Positions 19,652 through 28,161 of a stretch of DNA of 64,000 nt are shown here, in pieces. Within the stretch, counting starts at the first letter, position 1. Every line of letters starts with the position of its first letter. Where the stretch lies: NCBI GenBank assembly GCA_015490805.1, contig WFXC01000036.1:17029-81028 (forward strand). The letters are read 5' to 3'. Source of the stretch: Candidatus Kapaibacterium sp. Its GTDB lineage: Bacteria > Bacteroidota > Ignavibacteria > Kapaibacteriales > WFXC01. A model generated the notes under the pieces. That model saw only the letters and a program-made list of their open reading frames with translations, was not told the origin of the DNA and did no database searches. Both the position numbers and the translations under genes were made by a program.

Positions 19652-20620
19652 ATGAAGCAATGGTACGCTTTCTTCTTTGCACTGTGGCTGAGCCTGCCGC
19701 TGGGCGCACAGCAGTGGGGAAACTGGAACTGGAATTGGAACGGATCGCAGCAGCAGGATCCGTTCGCCGCGTCTTCGTTGCGAATCGTTGGTAACTTTAA
19801 AGGCTGGCAGGGAAACACCGTTGTTGAGCTCTCCGATGGCACCTTCTGGATCCAGCGTGAGTATACCTATGATTACTGCCACCGGGTTAATCCCCGCGTT
19901 ATTCTCCGAAATGGGAAAATGTGGGTTGAAGGGTGTAATGAGGATCAAGGGGTTGAGGTGGAGCAACTGATCGGAGCGGAAAAACTGTCTGTCGTCAATA
20001 TTGTGGATGACAATGGTACCAAAGTGCTGGTGCTCAGTGATGGTTCGGCGTGGACTTCACCGTGGGCGCCGATCTGGGATTTCTGGATTGGGGAAGAGTG
20101 CATCCTGTTTCAAAATGGAGGATGGAAATGTCTGATCGATGATGAGGTCGTAGATCTTGTGCCAGCGCAACTACCCCAGCACTCAATGCAGCAAAGCGGC
20201 GGGTACATTCAGTATGGGATACCACCGTCATCGTTCTTTCCTCGCGTTCCTTCCGCTCCTGCTGAAACGATCCTGCAATTGGTCAATGACACCGATTGGC
20301 TGCTGTATGCCTGCGTGATTTCGTTCTCTGCGGCAGAAGGGTGGGTGTCGAGAGGGTGGTACAAACTGGATCCCCATCAGTCCATCCAGCTTTCCTTAGG
20401 ATGGTATAACGGCACCGTCTATCTGTACGCTGAGGACAGTCAGCATCAGTATTTCTGGTACGACGCCAACCTGCCCTATCGTTTCTGCGTTCATCGCGTC
20501 AATGCCTTTACCATTCCTCACTCAGACGTTCTCCCGTGTACGGGTTCAGACTACAAGAAGGTACAGGAGTCAGCATTTCAGGTGCAGCCGGGGATCAACA
20601 CCTGGTGGTTTCAACCGTAA
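19652..20620 (+). CDS. secreted protein with SH3-like repeats and DUF1036-like C-terminus
   Basis: 322 aa with a signal peptide (WYAFFFALWLSLPLGAQ) and then an unusual NWNWNWNG linker. Residues about 45-105 form a beta-rich unit with LSDGTFWIQREYTYDYC and NGKMWVEG. A diverged second unit follows (VLVLSDGSAW, NGGWKCLID). The last ~110 residues match what I know of DUF1036: WVSRGWYKLDP, VYLYAED, RFCVH and paired cysteines in VLPCTGSDY. The function of these domains is not established; location should be periplasmic or outer surface. The gene sits right after the repeat array and is followed by a C70-like protease gene. Confidence 0.72.
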   Translation: MKQWYAFFFALWLSLPLGAQQWGNWNWNWNGSQQQDPFAASSLRIVGNFKGWQGNTVVELSDGTFWIQREYTYDYCHRVNPRVILRNGKMWVEGCNEDQGVEVEQLIGAEKLSVVNIVDDNGTKVLVLSDGSAWTSPWAPIWDFWIGEECILFQNGGWKCLIDDEVVDLVPAQLPQHSMQQSGGYIQYGIPPSSFFPRVPSAPAETILQLVNDTDWLLYACVISFSAAEGWVSRGWYKLDPHQSIQLSLGWYNGTVYLYAEDSQHQYFWYDANLPYRFCVHRVNAFTIPHSDVLPCTGSDYKKVQESAFQVQPGINTWWFQP

Positions 20621-20793
20621 GCTGTCCGTTGCCGGGGTCGTAGGTGCAAAGTAATGCGGGATTCAACCCGCAGTATTCAGAAACATAGAAACCATATAGC
20701 AAAGTCGCAAGTGCAAAGTGGTGCAGGGTTCAAGAGTGTTGAACGTCTATTAAAAGGTGTGCAGCGGTGCAGAAGCAATGAACAGACGGAGCA
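20621..20793. repeat. intergenic region with an imperfect direct repeat
   Basis: Bases 20642-20667 (AGGTGCAAAGTAATGCGGG...) and 20707-20732 (AAGTGCAAAGTGGTGCAGG...) are alike over about 25 bases with five differences, spaced 65 bases apart between the DUF1036-like gene and the protease gene. The second copy ends in GGGTTCAAGAG, which looks like a tRNA T-arm at first sight but has no matching acceptor or anticodon arm. Confidence 0.5.
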
Positions 20794-21381
20794 ATGCCCC
20801 GGCGTTTCTACATCGGCATTCCAACCGGTCGGATGAATACGGTCTATGCCGCACAGCGGAATACGCAGTGGTGCTGGGCAGCCGCTATTGAAATGATTCT
20901 GCGGTACTATGGGATCGAGATTTCACAGGAAGCTATTGTGTACCGTGCTTATGGTCTGGATTGGCGGGGACAGCCGCCGAATCGGGAGGCAACATACGAA
21001 GCGATGGCGAAAAATCTGAATGATTGGGGGATCGACTTCAAAGGACAATTTTTTGTTGTTCGGGCTTCGTTCCACTGGGGACCGCCGCCGCTGGAAACGC
21101 TGATCCGGGAATTGTCCGCGCAGCGTCCCGTCCTGCTATCCTACATCAGCCGAACCTTTCCCCGGTTAGCCGGTCACGCCGTTGTGGCAACGGCGCTGCA
21201 AATTGAGCAGCTTCCGGGTCATCCTCCTCGTGCGCTTACTGTCGTCGTCCGGGATCCCTGGCCCTCCCGAAGGGTGTTGCGCCATCGTGGACGTCTGGAA
21301 TACCCGGCGCGGCAGTTTCTGTCCAAAATTACTTCGTACTGGATCGTTACTGCTCAACGAAAGCCAAAAGTTGCGGCGTAA
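20794..21381 (+). CDS. papain-like cysteine protease, C70/AvrRpt2-like fold
   Basis: Predicted papain-like protease of 195 aa. The nucleophile motif is QWCWAAAIEMILRYYG (Cys at about residue 28), the hallmark of the C70 papain-like group. The rest of a triad is visible: His in LAGHAVVATAL and Asp in VVRDPWPSR. There is no signal peptide, so it is cytoplasmic or a cargo of an unknown exporter. The start is uncertain: ATG 20794 has GGAG only two bases before it, and ATG 20833 would remove 13 residues but keep the catalytic site. The target is unknown; it lies between a secreted DUF1036-like protein and a methyltransferase. Confidence 0.75.
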   Translation: MPRRFYIGIPTGRMNTVYAAQRNTQWCWAAAIEMILRYYGIEISQEAIVYRAYGLDWRGQPPNREATYEAMAKNLNDWGIDFKGQFFVVRASFHWGPPPLETLIRELSAQRPVLLSYISRTFPRLAGHAVVATALQIEQLPGHPPRALTVVVRDPWPSRRVLRHRGRLEYPARQFLSKITSYWIVTAQRKPKVAA

Positions 21382-21403
21382 GGACAAAAGCAAAGGGATG
21401 AAA

Positions 21404-22072
21404 ATGACAGGTGCGGCAGCGTTCCAGTCCATAGCCTCTGCGTATGATCAATGGTTCACAACACCGCTGGGACAGTATGTGGCGGAGCAGGAAACGCGGC
21501 AATTGCGGCAGTTGTTGAACCGGTTGCACCCGAAAACGGCACTGGATATTGGAGCGGGTACTGGGTTTGCAACCCGGATTTTACTTGATGCTGGATGGGA
21601 TGTGACGGCGGTGGAACCCTCAGAGGCAATGCAGGCTATCGGCCGGCAGAAGCTCCCGACAGTGCGCTGGGTTACGGCAGTTGCGGAAAACCTGCCTTTC
21701 CCAGATGAGGCTTTTGCCTGCGCACTGTTTTTTGCAACCCTGGAGTTTGTGGATAATCCACAGCAGGCGATCGGTGAAGCGCTGCGAGTTTTACAGCCCG
21801 GCGGTCACCTGATCATCGGATTTTTGGAAGTCGAAAGCAGTTGGGTTGCGGTCTATCGTCATCAGGCTGACCTGGGCGAACTGCCGTGGCGGGTTGCCCG
21901 TTTCTACGATCAGCAGCAACTGGAGATAATGGTTGGACAACCGGCGCAGGAGAAACGCTCAGCGTTATGGCTCGCACCATATGCTCATCCGCCATATGAG
22001 GAGGCAGATCGCGCAGGACAGCGTGCTGGAAATGTTCCAGGATTCAGTCTCATAATATGGGAGAAGCACTGA
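21404..22072 (+). CDS. class I SAM-dependent methyltransferase
   Basis: Methyltransferase of about 222 aa of the UbiE/COQ5-like Methyltransf_11 group. Motif I is LDIGAGTGFATRIL and motif II VTAVEPSEAM. It also has ENLPFPDEAFACALFFATLEF, with the acidic loop near the active site, and LRVLQPGGHLIIGF. The substrate cannot be read from sequence. ATG 21404 was preferred because AAAGGG lies seven bases before it; ATG 21398 is just upstream. Its stop overlaps the start of the following small gene (TGATG), so both are translated together. Confidence 0.85.
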   Translation: MTGAAAFQSIASAYDQWFTTPLGQYVAEQETRQLRQLLNRLHPKTALDIGAGTGFATRILLDAGWDVTAVEPSEAMQAIGRQKLPTVRWVTAVAENLPFPDEAFACALFFATLEFVDNPQQAIGEALRVLQPGGHLIIGFLEVESSWVAVYRHQADLGELPWRVARFYDQQQLEIMVGQPAQEKRSALWLAPYAHPPYEEADRAGQRAGNVPGFSLIIWEKH

Positions 22073-22341
22073 TGCGAATTGCTGCAACGGTGGCAGTGTA
22101 TCCGCTGGGACAGCAGGATTTTCGAGCGATCAATCGAGCGATTGAAGTTCTCCGGTCATTTTCCCTTACCATCGATGTCCAGCCGATGCATACGGAAATT
22201 GAAGGAGAAGCGACGGTGGTTTTTGAAGCTTTGCAGGCTGCCTTTAATGCGGCTGCGGAATACGGGATGACCATCCTGGTAACGACGCTGACGAATGTGT
22301 GTGGTGTCGAAGACAGTGCCGAAAGTCCAACGACTTCATAG
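22072..22341 (+). CDS. YkoF/MTH1187-like thiamine-binding domain protein
   Basis: Small ferredoxin-like protein of 89 aa resembling the YkoF and MTH1187 families that bind thiamine or hydroxymethylpyrimidine. Features: VAVYPLGQQDFRAINRAIEVLRSF, then QPMHTEIEGEATVVFEALQAAF and the closing strand MTILVTTLTN. It starts in the stop of the methyltransferase gene (TGATG). No thiamine transporter is adjacent, although a thiamine pyrophosphokinase gene is elsewhere in the window, so a storage or carrier role is only a suggestion. Confidence 0.7.
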   Translation: MRIAATVAVYPLGQQDFRAINRAIEVLRSFSLTIDVQPMHTEIEGEATVVFEALQAAFNAAAEYGMTILVTTLTNVCGVEDSAESPTTS

Positions 22342-22357
22342 GGCGTACTGGCGTTCG

Positions 22358-22487
22358 TATCCATTACGGAATGGATATCGCAGGGGGCATTTCCTGTTGT
22401 AAACCGATGCTTCTGGACTGCGCTTCCGCAGCATAGCTTGCTATGGGCAGTTTCCTGCCAAAACACTAAGGGTGATGGTGCGTCACC
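22358..22487. repeat. tandem mini-hairpins
   Basis: The spacer before lpxB holds five small hairpins in 130 bases: TATCCATT/AATGGATA with loop ACGG (22358-22377), CTGCG-CTTC-CGCAG (22418-22431), CATAG-CTTG-CTATG (22432-22445), GGCAG-TTTC-CTGCC (22446-22459) and GGTGATG/CGTCACC (22471-22487). The middle three are exactly 14 bases each and touch without a gap. The stems differ in sequence but keep the same 5-bp/4-base geometry. Confidence 0.75.
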
Positions 22488-22526
22488 ACAGCAGCAACAA
22501 AGAGCAATAGCGGTCAATGGAGCAAT

Positions 22527-23642
22527 ATGGCAAAAATTTTCATTTCCGTTGGCGACCCTTCAGCAGATGCTCACGCAGCCCGTTTAATGCGAGTGCTCAA
22601 AGCGCGGCGTCCGGATCTTGAGTTCATCGGACTGGGAGGACCGGCAATGCAGGCGCAGGGATTGCAGTCGCTGGTCCCCTTTGAATCCCTCAGTGTCGTG
22701 GGATTCTGGGAGGTTGTGAAAAAATACGCATTTTTCCGGAGCGTATTGCGGCGTTGTAAAAAAGTGCTTCAGGAGCAGCAGCCGGATCTGTTTCTCCCCA
22801 TTGATTTTCCTGGTTTCAACCTGCGCCTTGCGGCATTTGCCAAAAAGCTTCGGATTCCAACAATTTACTATATCGCTCCGCAATTGTGGGCGTGGGGTAA
22901 GCAGCGGGCGCAGACGCTGGCAAACAGTGTTGATTTACTTCTGGTGGTTTTCCCATTCGAAGAGACTTTTTTTACGCAACTGGGCGTTCCAGCCCTCTAT
23001 GTCGGGCATCCTTTGCTGGATGATCCGCAGTTTGCAGCGCTGCCACGCCGATTTGAGTACCGGGATGATACGATTGTGTTAATGCCCGGTAGTCGACCTC
23101 AGGAGCTTGAGCATCATTTACCTCTGATGTTACAAACGGCAGCGATTCTGGCATCCTATTTGCCAGAGTTGAGTTTTACGATTGTCAAACCTGAAACGCT
23201 TCCTTTGGAAAGTTACATACCCTATTTCCGCTCTTACGATCATCTGGAGTTGGAGTTCGCTTCTACGGCATCGCAGGCACTGCAATGGGCGAAGGCGGCA
23301 ATTATCAAAGCCGGCACCTCGACGCTGGAAGCAGCCGTCCTTTTGACCCCTTTTGTTACCGTGTACAAAACGTCTGCGCTTTCCTACCGAATTGGTAAAT
23401 GGCTGGTCAACGTTCCGCATATTACGCTGGTCAACATTTTGTTGCAGCAGGCGGTTGTTCCAGAGTTTATCCAGGATGAGGCACAGCCGAAGGCAATTGC
23501 AGAATCCGTGCTCTCCATTCTCACGAATTCGGAATACCGTTCGTTATTCCTGTCCCAATTCCAGCAGCTTCGTGCGACACTGGGTGGCTCTGGAGCAACG
23601 GAAACAGTTGCAGGTGTGATTCTCGGGCGGCTTGCGCAATGA
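22527..23642 (+). CDS. lpxB: lipid-A-disaccharide synthase
   Basis: GT19 glycosyltransferase that joins UDP-2,3-diacylglucosamine and lipid X to form the lipid A disaccharide at the inner membrane. The 371-aa protein has SVGDPSADAHAARLM near the N-terminus (the usual sequence here is GExSGD, so the Glu and Ser are changed), IDFPGFNLRLA, YYIAPQLWAWG and VLMPGSRPQELEHHLP, followed by AGTSTLEAAVLLTPF. All are LpxB marks. It begins the lpxB-DUF374-lpxK cluster, overlapping the next gene by four bases. Confidence 0.95.
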   Translation: MAKIFISVGDPSADAHAARLMRVLKARRPDLEFIGLGGPAMQAQGLQSLVPFESLSVVGFWEVVKKYAFFRSVLRRCKKVLQEQQPDLFLPIDFPGFNLRLAAFAKKLRIPTIYYIAPQLWAWGKQRAQTLANSVDLLLVVFPFEETFFTQLGVPALYVGHPLLDDPQFAALPRRFEYRDDTIVLMPGSRPQELEHHLPLMLQTAAILASYLPELSFTIVKPETLPLESYIPYFRSYDHLELEFASTASQALQWAKAAIIKAGTSTLEAAVLLTPFVTVYKTSALSYRIGKWLVNVPHITLVNILLQQAVVPEFIQDEAQPKAIAESVLSILTNSEYRSLFLSQFQQLRATLGGSGATETVAGVILGRLAQ

Positions 23643-24238
23643 ACCTTGCATTGTCCGTACTGGATTGGTGGTGCCGATCGTGGCGCCTTTGCTCCCATTC
23701 TTCCGGTTCTCTTCCGCATCCTGCCGTTGTGGCGATGTGGCACGATGAAATGCTGCCGGTATGGCGATTTTTTGCCTCCGTCACTGCTGCAGCATTGATT
23801 AGCTACAGTCGGGATGGGGAGTGGCTGGCGCGACTGCTGCGGCGCTGGCAGTATACCGTTGTTCGAGGATCGCGGCATCGGGGCGGAAAAGAAGCGCTTC
23901 GCCAGTTGGCTGCTTTAGCCCGGCAGTATACGGTGTTGATAACGCCTGATGGATCAAGGGGACCACGTCATCGGTTTAAACCCGGAGCCGTCGTACTGGC
24001 ACATCGCACCCAGCGCCCGCTGTTGTTATGCAGGATTCGAGCTCGGGGGATTCGATTCTCTCGCAGTTGGGATCGCTTCCTGCTGCCCTATCCCTTTGCC
24101 CACATCGAGCTTTTCTTTTCGCCACCACTTCGTATTCCGCAGGACGCATCGGCAGATGAAATTGATCGATGGATCCAGCGGTGTGAACAGTGGTTGAATC
24201 TTCCACCAGAGCGTTTGCCCGAATGCGCCACTTCTTGA
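23639..24238 (+). CDS. DUF374 lysophospholipid acyltransferase-like protein
   Basis: Short acyltransferase-like protein of 199 aa of the DUF374 family. Visible are WHDEMLPVWRFF (usual family form WH..l), SRDGEWLARLLRRW, RGSRHRGGKEALRQL and TPDGSRGPRHRFKPGAV. These match the LPLAT fold, with the conserved His-Asp near the N-terminus and the PDGSRGP substrate loop. Position between lpxB and lpxK points to an acyl transfer step in lipid A or another membrane lipid. Overlaps lpxB by four bases and lpxK by 16. Confidence 0.87.
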   Translation: MNLALSVLDWWCRSWRLCSHSSGSLPHPAVVAMWHDEMLPVWRFFASVTAAALISYSRDGEWLARLLRRWQYTVVRGSRHRGGKEALRQLAALARQYTVLITPDGSRGPRHRFKPGAVVLAHRTQRPLLLCRIRARGIRFSRSWDRFLLPYPFAHIELFFSPPLRIPQDASADEIDRWIQRCEQWLNLPPERLPECATS

Positions 24239-25248
24239 AAGCTGGAAGCTGGCTCTATGGAGGGATCCTGCGCTGCCGACGATGGCTCTATCGCACAGGA
24301 CTTCGAAAATCCGTATATCCGCCGCTGCCCACAATCAGCGTTGGTAATCTGCTGGTCGGTGGTACAGGCAAGACGCCCTTTGTACACTGGCTTGCTCGTT
24401 TTTTGCTCCAGCAGAGCAGAAAACCGGCGATTCTTTCCCGTGGCTACCGACGCCGGTCTTCGGGGCTTCTCGTCGTTTCTGATGGGCAGCAGATAATGGC
24501 TTCGGTAACGGCAGCCGGCGATGAACCCTACTGGTACGCGTGGAAACTTCCTTCGGTACCGGTTGTAGTCGATAGCAATCGGACTCGAGCTGCTGTGTAT
24601 GTTGCCCGCTCCTTTGCGGTTGATACCTTAATTTTAGATGACGCTTTCCAGCACTGGCAGTTCCATCGCCACTGTGATCTGGTGATTGTAACCTCGGAAA
24701 CGCTGAAGGAGCATTCTTTGCTGCCAGCAGGGAGATTGCGCGAGCCCCTCGATGCTTTGCATCGTGCAGATCTGTTGCTGGCACGTGCACCGCTGTCGTG
24801 TGATGCGCTGCGTTCGATAGTGCCAGAGCGCCCGTGCCTTCCCTTTACCGTGGCGTTTGGCGAATTGCAACCGTTTCTGGGCAGTGGATCACCACCAGAA
24901 CATTTCGTTGCTTTTGCTGGCATTGCCAATCCTCAGCAATTCTTCCAGCAACTGCTCCGTGATGGCGTCCCGGTCGTGCAAACGCTGGCTTTTCCAGATC
25001 ACCACTGGTATACGCCGGAAGATCTTCGTACATTGCAGCGCCTTCTGCGTCAGCAAAAAGCAGCCGCACTGGTCACGACGGAAAAGGATGCAGTTCGCCT
25101 TCTGCCATACCGACAGCAGATAGAACAATCTGGCATTGCGGTGTACGTGCTTCCAATGTGGGTGGAACTGAGTGATTCAGCAGCAGAGCAGTTGAAAAAT
25201 CTTCTGGAACAATGTCTGAGCCGATCCATACCCAACCGATTCGCATAG
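24223..25248 (+). CDS. lpxK: tetraacyldisaccharide 4'-kinase
   Basis: Membrane-associated P-loop kinase that phosphorylates the 4' position of the lipid A disaccharide, the product of LpxB. Walker A is in SVGNLLVGGTGKTPFVHWLARFL and the acidic catalytic region is TLILDDAFQHW. The C-terminal half has FAGIANPQQFFQQL and FPDHHWYTPEDL, both standard LpxK signatures. A GTG at 24190 is an alternative start, but ATG 24223 reduces the overlap with the upstream gene to 16 bases and gives a normal amphipathic N-terminus. Confidence 0.93.
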   Translation: MRHFLKAGSWLYGGILRCRRWLYRTGLRKSVYPPLPTISVGNLLVGGTGKTPFVHWLARFLLQQSRKPAILSRGYRRRSSGLLVVSDGQQIMASVTAAGDEPYWYAWKLPSVPVVVDSNRTRAAVYVARSFAVDTLILDDAFQHWQFHRHCDLVIVTSETLKEHSLLPAGRLREPLDALHRADLLLARAPLSCDALRSIVPERPCLPFTVAFGELQPFLGSGSPPEHFVAFAGIANPQQFFQQLLRDGVPVVQTLAFPDHHWYTPEDLRTLQRLLRQQKAAALVTTEKDAVRLLPYRQQIEQSGIAVYVLPMWVELSDSAAEQLKNLLEQCLSRSIPNRFA

Positions 25249-25970
25249 CCATTGCGGCTGCGTCGGAAGAGAAGGCAGTGCCATACCAGCAGTGGTTGCA
25301 CCGAGCAGCTTCGGTTGCTTCGATTGCTACACTGGAACTGGTAGTGCTGACTCCAGCGATGCCTGTTTCGGAAGCCGTGGAGCAGATAAATCGCTGTTCC
25401 GGACTGCTGCTAACCGGCGGCAAAGACATTCATCCGCAGCGATATGGTCTTGGACATCGGGCGGCGGAGTGCCGGCTGGAGCCGCAGCGTGATGAGCTGG
25501 AGTTTGCTGTGTTTGATGCTGCACAGAAAGCGAAAAAGCCTATTCTGGGCATCTGCCGCGGTTGCCAGTTGATCAACGTTGCCCTGGGTGGTTCACTGTA
25601 TGTGGATATTCCCACGGATCTGCGAACGTCCATCGAACACCGGAAGCAGAATCAGCGGGATTCGGAGCATCCTATCGCTGTTGTTGGCGGATCGTTACTG
25701 TTCAAGATAACCGGGGAAGTGGAGGGGATTGTAAACAGCGCTCACCATCAGGCAATTCATCAGCCGGGACGTGGCCTGACCGTCACAGCGTATAGTCCGG
25801 ACAATGTTGCAGAAGCGGTGGAATGGGAATCGCTCTATGGCAGTAGTTTTCTGCTGGGTGTTCAGTGGCATCCGGAACGAATGGCATTCGATAATCCGTT
25901 TTCGGGGAAGATTGCCACTCACTTTCTCTTTGAAGTAGAAAGTTTTGCGTTACTGCTGGGCGCAACCTGA
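25212..25970 (+). CDS. class I glutamine amidotransferase-like hydrolase (peptidase C26)
   Basis: Gamma-glutamyl-gamma-aminobutyrate hydrolase-type protein of 252 aa. The nucleophile is in ILGICRGCQLINVALGG, the His/Glu pair in LGVQWHPERM, and the substrate loop SAHHQAIHQPG is also present. The N-terminal LTGGKDIHPQRYG is typical of PuuD-like enzymes, which cleave gamma-glutamyl amides in polyamine breakdown. Substrate remains open. Its ATG lies inside the end of lpxK, probably for translational coupling rather than common function. Confidence 0.87.
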   Translation: MSEPIHTQPIRIAIAAASEEKAVPYQQWLHRAASVASIATLELVVLTPAMPVSEAVEQINRCSGLLLTGGKDIHPQRYGLGHRAAECRLEPQRDELEFAVFDAAQKAKKPILGICRGCQLINVALGGSLYVDIPTDLRTSIEHRKQNQRDSEHPIAVVGGSLLFKITGEVEGIVNSAHHQAIHQPGRGLTVTAYSPDNVAEAVEWESLYGSSFLLGVQWHPERMAFDNPFSGKIATHFLFEVESFALLLGAT

Positions 25971-26043
25971 GAGCTATCCGTACGGCTGTAGGATCCTGTT
26001 TCTCACTCCGTTCCAGAATTCTCGCTGTGTTGAACGTGTCGTG

Positions 26044-26082
26044 GCTGCTGGCTGACTTTGGGCAGCAGCTAAGGAGTTTTTT
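26044..26082 (+). terminator. possible terminator after the lpx cluster
   Basis: GCTGCTG (26044-26050) pairs with CAGCAGC (26063-26069) over a 12-base loop, and six Ts follow at 26077-26082. The seven bases between stem and T run make it less than ideal. It lies between the convergent amidotransferase and shikimate kinase genes. Confidence 0.4.
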
Positions 26083-26163
26083 GATTGCCTATTGGTGCGT
26101 CTGGACTTTCACCGCTTCGGGAAATTGCCGTATCCGGACAGAGGATCTTGTACCACAAATGCA

Positions 26164-26703
26164 TTATCGCTCTGTGTCACGGAGAATGCCTTCCTGTTTT
26201 GCTGCGGCTGCGATCAGGTCGGCTATCTGCTGTGGCGATTTGCCCGCTATCTCAATCCGAATATTTGCCCATTGCTGATACAGCGGACGGCGGCGATCCC
26301 AGAGCAGCCGCAGTTCTTCCTGCGGCGGCAAAGACGTCAGTGGTGGTCGGTTCTGTGGATCATAGCGTTCCAGAAGCTGTTCCCAGGGAAGGTCCAGCCA
26401 GACGCGCCAGGTGCAGTGTTCAATTAGTGGGAGCAAGTCTGCATGCTCTACAATACCGGCACCGGTGTCAATAACGTGCGGTGGTTGTGCTAAGAGCATG
26501 CGCAACATCTGTCCTTCCCACTCCCGGAAGTATTCCCAGCCGTACCGGGCTACCATCTCTGGTATGGATAGCCGGGTGATCCGTTCGACGATGGTATCCA
26601 GCGATGACCACGGCGCTCCGCAGCGTCGGGCGAGTAGCGGTGCAACCGTCGTTTTGCCAACGGAGCGGAAGCCAATGAGCAGGATAGAACGCTGTAACTT
26701 CAT
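26164..26703 (-). CDS. aroK: shikimate kinase
   Basis: Phosphorylates shikimate at the 3-hydroxyl, fifth step of the shikimate pathway. Walker A is LIGFRSVGKTTVAPLLA and the shikimate-binding Asp is in SSLDTIVERI. FREWEGQML follows, then VIDTGAGIVEH (the usual glycine-rich loop) and the lid with NRPPL. The protein has 179 aa from ATG 26703. The frame is open to 26847, but that part lies inside aroA. Last gene of the aro operon, 59 bases after aroA. Confidence 0.92.
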   Translation of the reverse strand: MKLQRSILLIGFRSVGKTTVAPLLARRCGAPWSSLDTIVERITRLSIPEMVARYGWEYFREWEGQMLRMLLAQPPHVIDTGAGIVEHADLLPLIEHCTWRVWLDLPWEQLLERYDPQNRPPLTSLPPQEELRLLWDRRRPLYQQWANIRIEIAGKSPQQIADLIAAAAKQEGILRDTER

Positions 26704-26762
26704 CCAGTTGTTCAGAGATCTCGCCAGTTTCCCTTCGCTCAAAAATACGCAATTTGTGCGGA

Positions 26763-28025
26763 TCAGCTTGATGTTTCTGAGACGTTCGCTGAGGATGTAA
26801 GCAATTCCCAATGTTCCCAGAATTCCGGATATGATTTTTGCACACACGCAGGGTTGTCCACTTGGATATGCGGATTGCGGAGTTGCAGCAATCCGAACGC
26901 CATTGCAATGCGGTGGTCATTGTAGGTTCGAATGGTGGCAGGATGAATGGTATTTGCTGGCGTGATGATGATTTCGTTTGGCCGGGATGTTACCTGAGCG
27001 CCGATGCGTTGTAGATTTTCCAGAACTGCCTTGACACGGTCCGATTCCTTCCACTGGAGATGCTGGAAATCCCGAAAGCGGGAGGACGTATGGGCGCAGG
27101 CGGCGTAGACTGCCAGTGCGGGGAACAGATCAGGGATATTGCGGAGTGAGATGTCGATTTCTTGTTGACAGGAGCCATCGATCAGAAGCTCGTTTCCGCT
27201 CCACTGGAGTGAGACGCCAGCGTTTCGCAGGAGCTCCACGATGGTGGAATCACTTTGTAAGCTGTTTTGCTGGAGTTGCGGCAGGATGACGGGGCGTTCA
27301 GCGATCAGTGCACCAACGATCCAGAATGCGGCTGCGGACCAGTCGCGTTCAACCCTCCACGTTTGCGCAGGAAAAGGTGCTCCATAACCTGTTACCATCA
27401 CCCGGTGTCCGGATTGCCACGAGACTTCGATACCGGATTGTTCTAAGAACCACTGGGTCATCCGGATATATCCTGCTGATACCAGGGGGGTGCTCAACTC
27501 GATGAGCGTTGTGCCAGGCAGTCTGGCTGCAACGAACATCAGGGCAGAGAGGAATTGAGAAGAAATATGTCCCGGTATAGTTACCCGTCCGGGACGAAGC
27601 GATCCGCCAACTACCGAAATTGGCAGAAATCCATTGGCCGATCGGATTTGTGCTCCCATTTGTTCCAGCGCACTGAGCAGCGGCTGCATCGGACGCTGCC
27701 GCATCCGTGGCGTTCCGTCGATTCGGACTTCGTGTGCGCTCAGGAGGGCGGCAAGGGCGGTGAGGAACCGGGCAGTTGTTCCGGAATTTCCAGCGAGCAG
27801 GCGGACCGGCCGGGATGGAGGAATGACGTTCTGAACCCGCAGTCCGGTTGACTCGTATGCCCATTGTACCCCCAGCGCTTCCAATCCTTTCGCAGTCAGT
27901 TGGGTATCTTCTGCCCAGAGCGGTGAGTGAATGACCGTCCCTGGAGCGGCTAATGCGCCAATGACCATTGCCCGATGGGTGAAGCTTTTGGAAGGGGGAA
28001 CCAGAATGCGGATTGGTGTAGCCAT
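26763..28025 (-). CDS. aroA: 3-phosphoshikimate 1-carboxyvinyltransferase (EPSP synthase)
   Basis: Joins shikimate-3-phosphate and phosphoenolpyruvate to give EPSP. Family motifs: PPSKSFTHRAMVIGALA with the catalytic Lys, LLAGNSGTTARFLTA (the PEP/glyphosate site has GNSGT and Ala where the usual sequence is GNAGT), TPRMRQRP and YNDHRIAMAFGLL. The length of 420 aa is normal. ATG 28025 starts MATPIRILVPPSK; the upstream extension to 28088 has no family resemblance. Confidence 0.95.
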   Translation of the reverse strand: MATPIRILVPPSKSFTHRAMVIGALAAPGTVIHSPLWAEDTQLTAKGLEALGVQWAYESTGLRVQNVIPPSRPVRLLAGNSGTTARFLTALAALLSAHEVRIDGTPRMRQRPMQPLLSALEQMGAQIRSANGFLPISVVGGSLRPGRVTIPGHISSQFLSALMFVAARLPGTTLIELSTPLVSAGYIRMTQWFLEQSGIEVSWQSGHRVMVTGYGAPFPAQTWRVERDWSAAAFWIVGALIAERPVILPQLQQNSLQSDSTIVELLRNAGVSLQWSGNELLIDGSCQQEIDISLRNIPDLFPALAVYAACAHTSSRFRDFQHLQWKESDRVKAVLENLQRIGAQVTSRPNEIIITPANTIHPATIRTYNDHRIAMAFGLLQLRNPHIQVDNPACVQKSYPEFWEHWELLTSSANVSETSS

Positions 28026-28161
28026 CAGCGTGCTTTTCCCTTTGCTTGTTGTTCCTCCAGCTTGCTTCCCTGCACTGTGAGCCGGCACTGGTACTTTCGG
28101 TTGGAGGTTGTCCAGTCAGGAATCAACCTGTCAGTCCGGATGAACATAGTGCCCCGCTTGA

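Noticed and set aside
20720..20745. GGGTTCAAGAG resembling a tRNA T-arm
   Set aside because: No acceptor stem, D-arm or anticodon arm can be placed around it; it belongs to an imperfect direct repeat.
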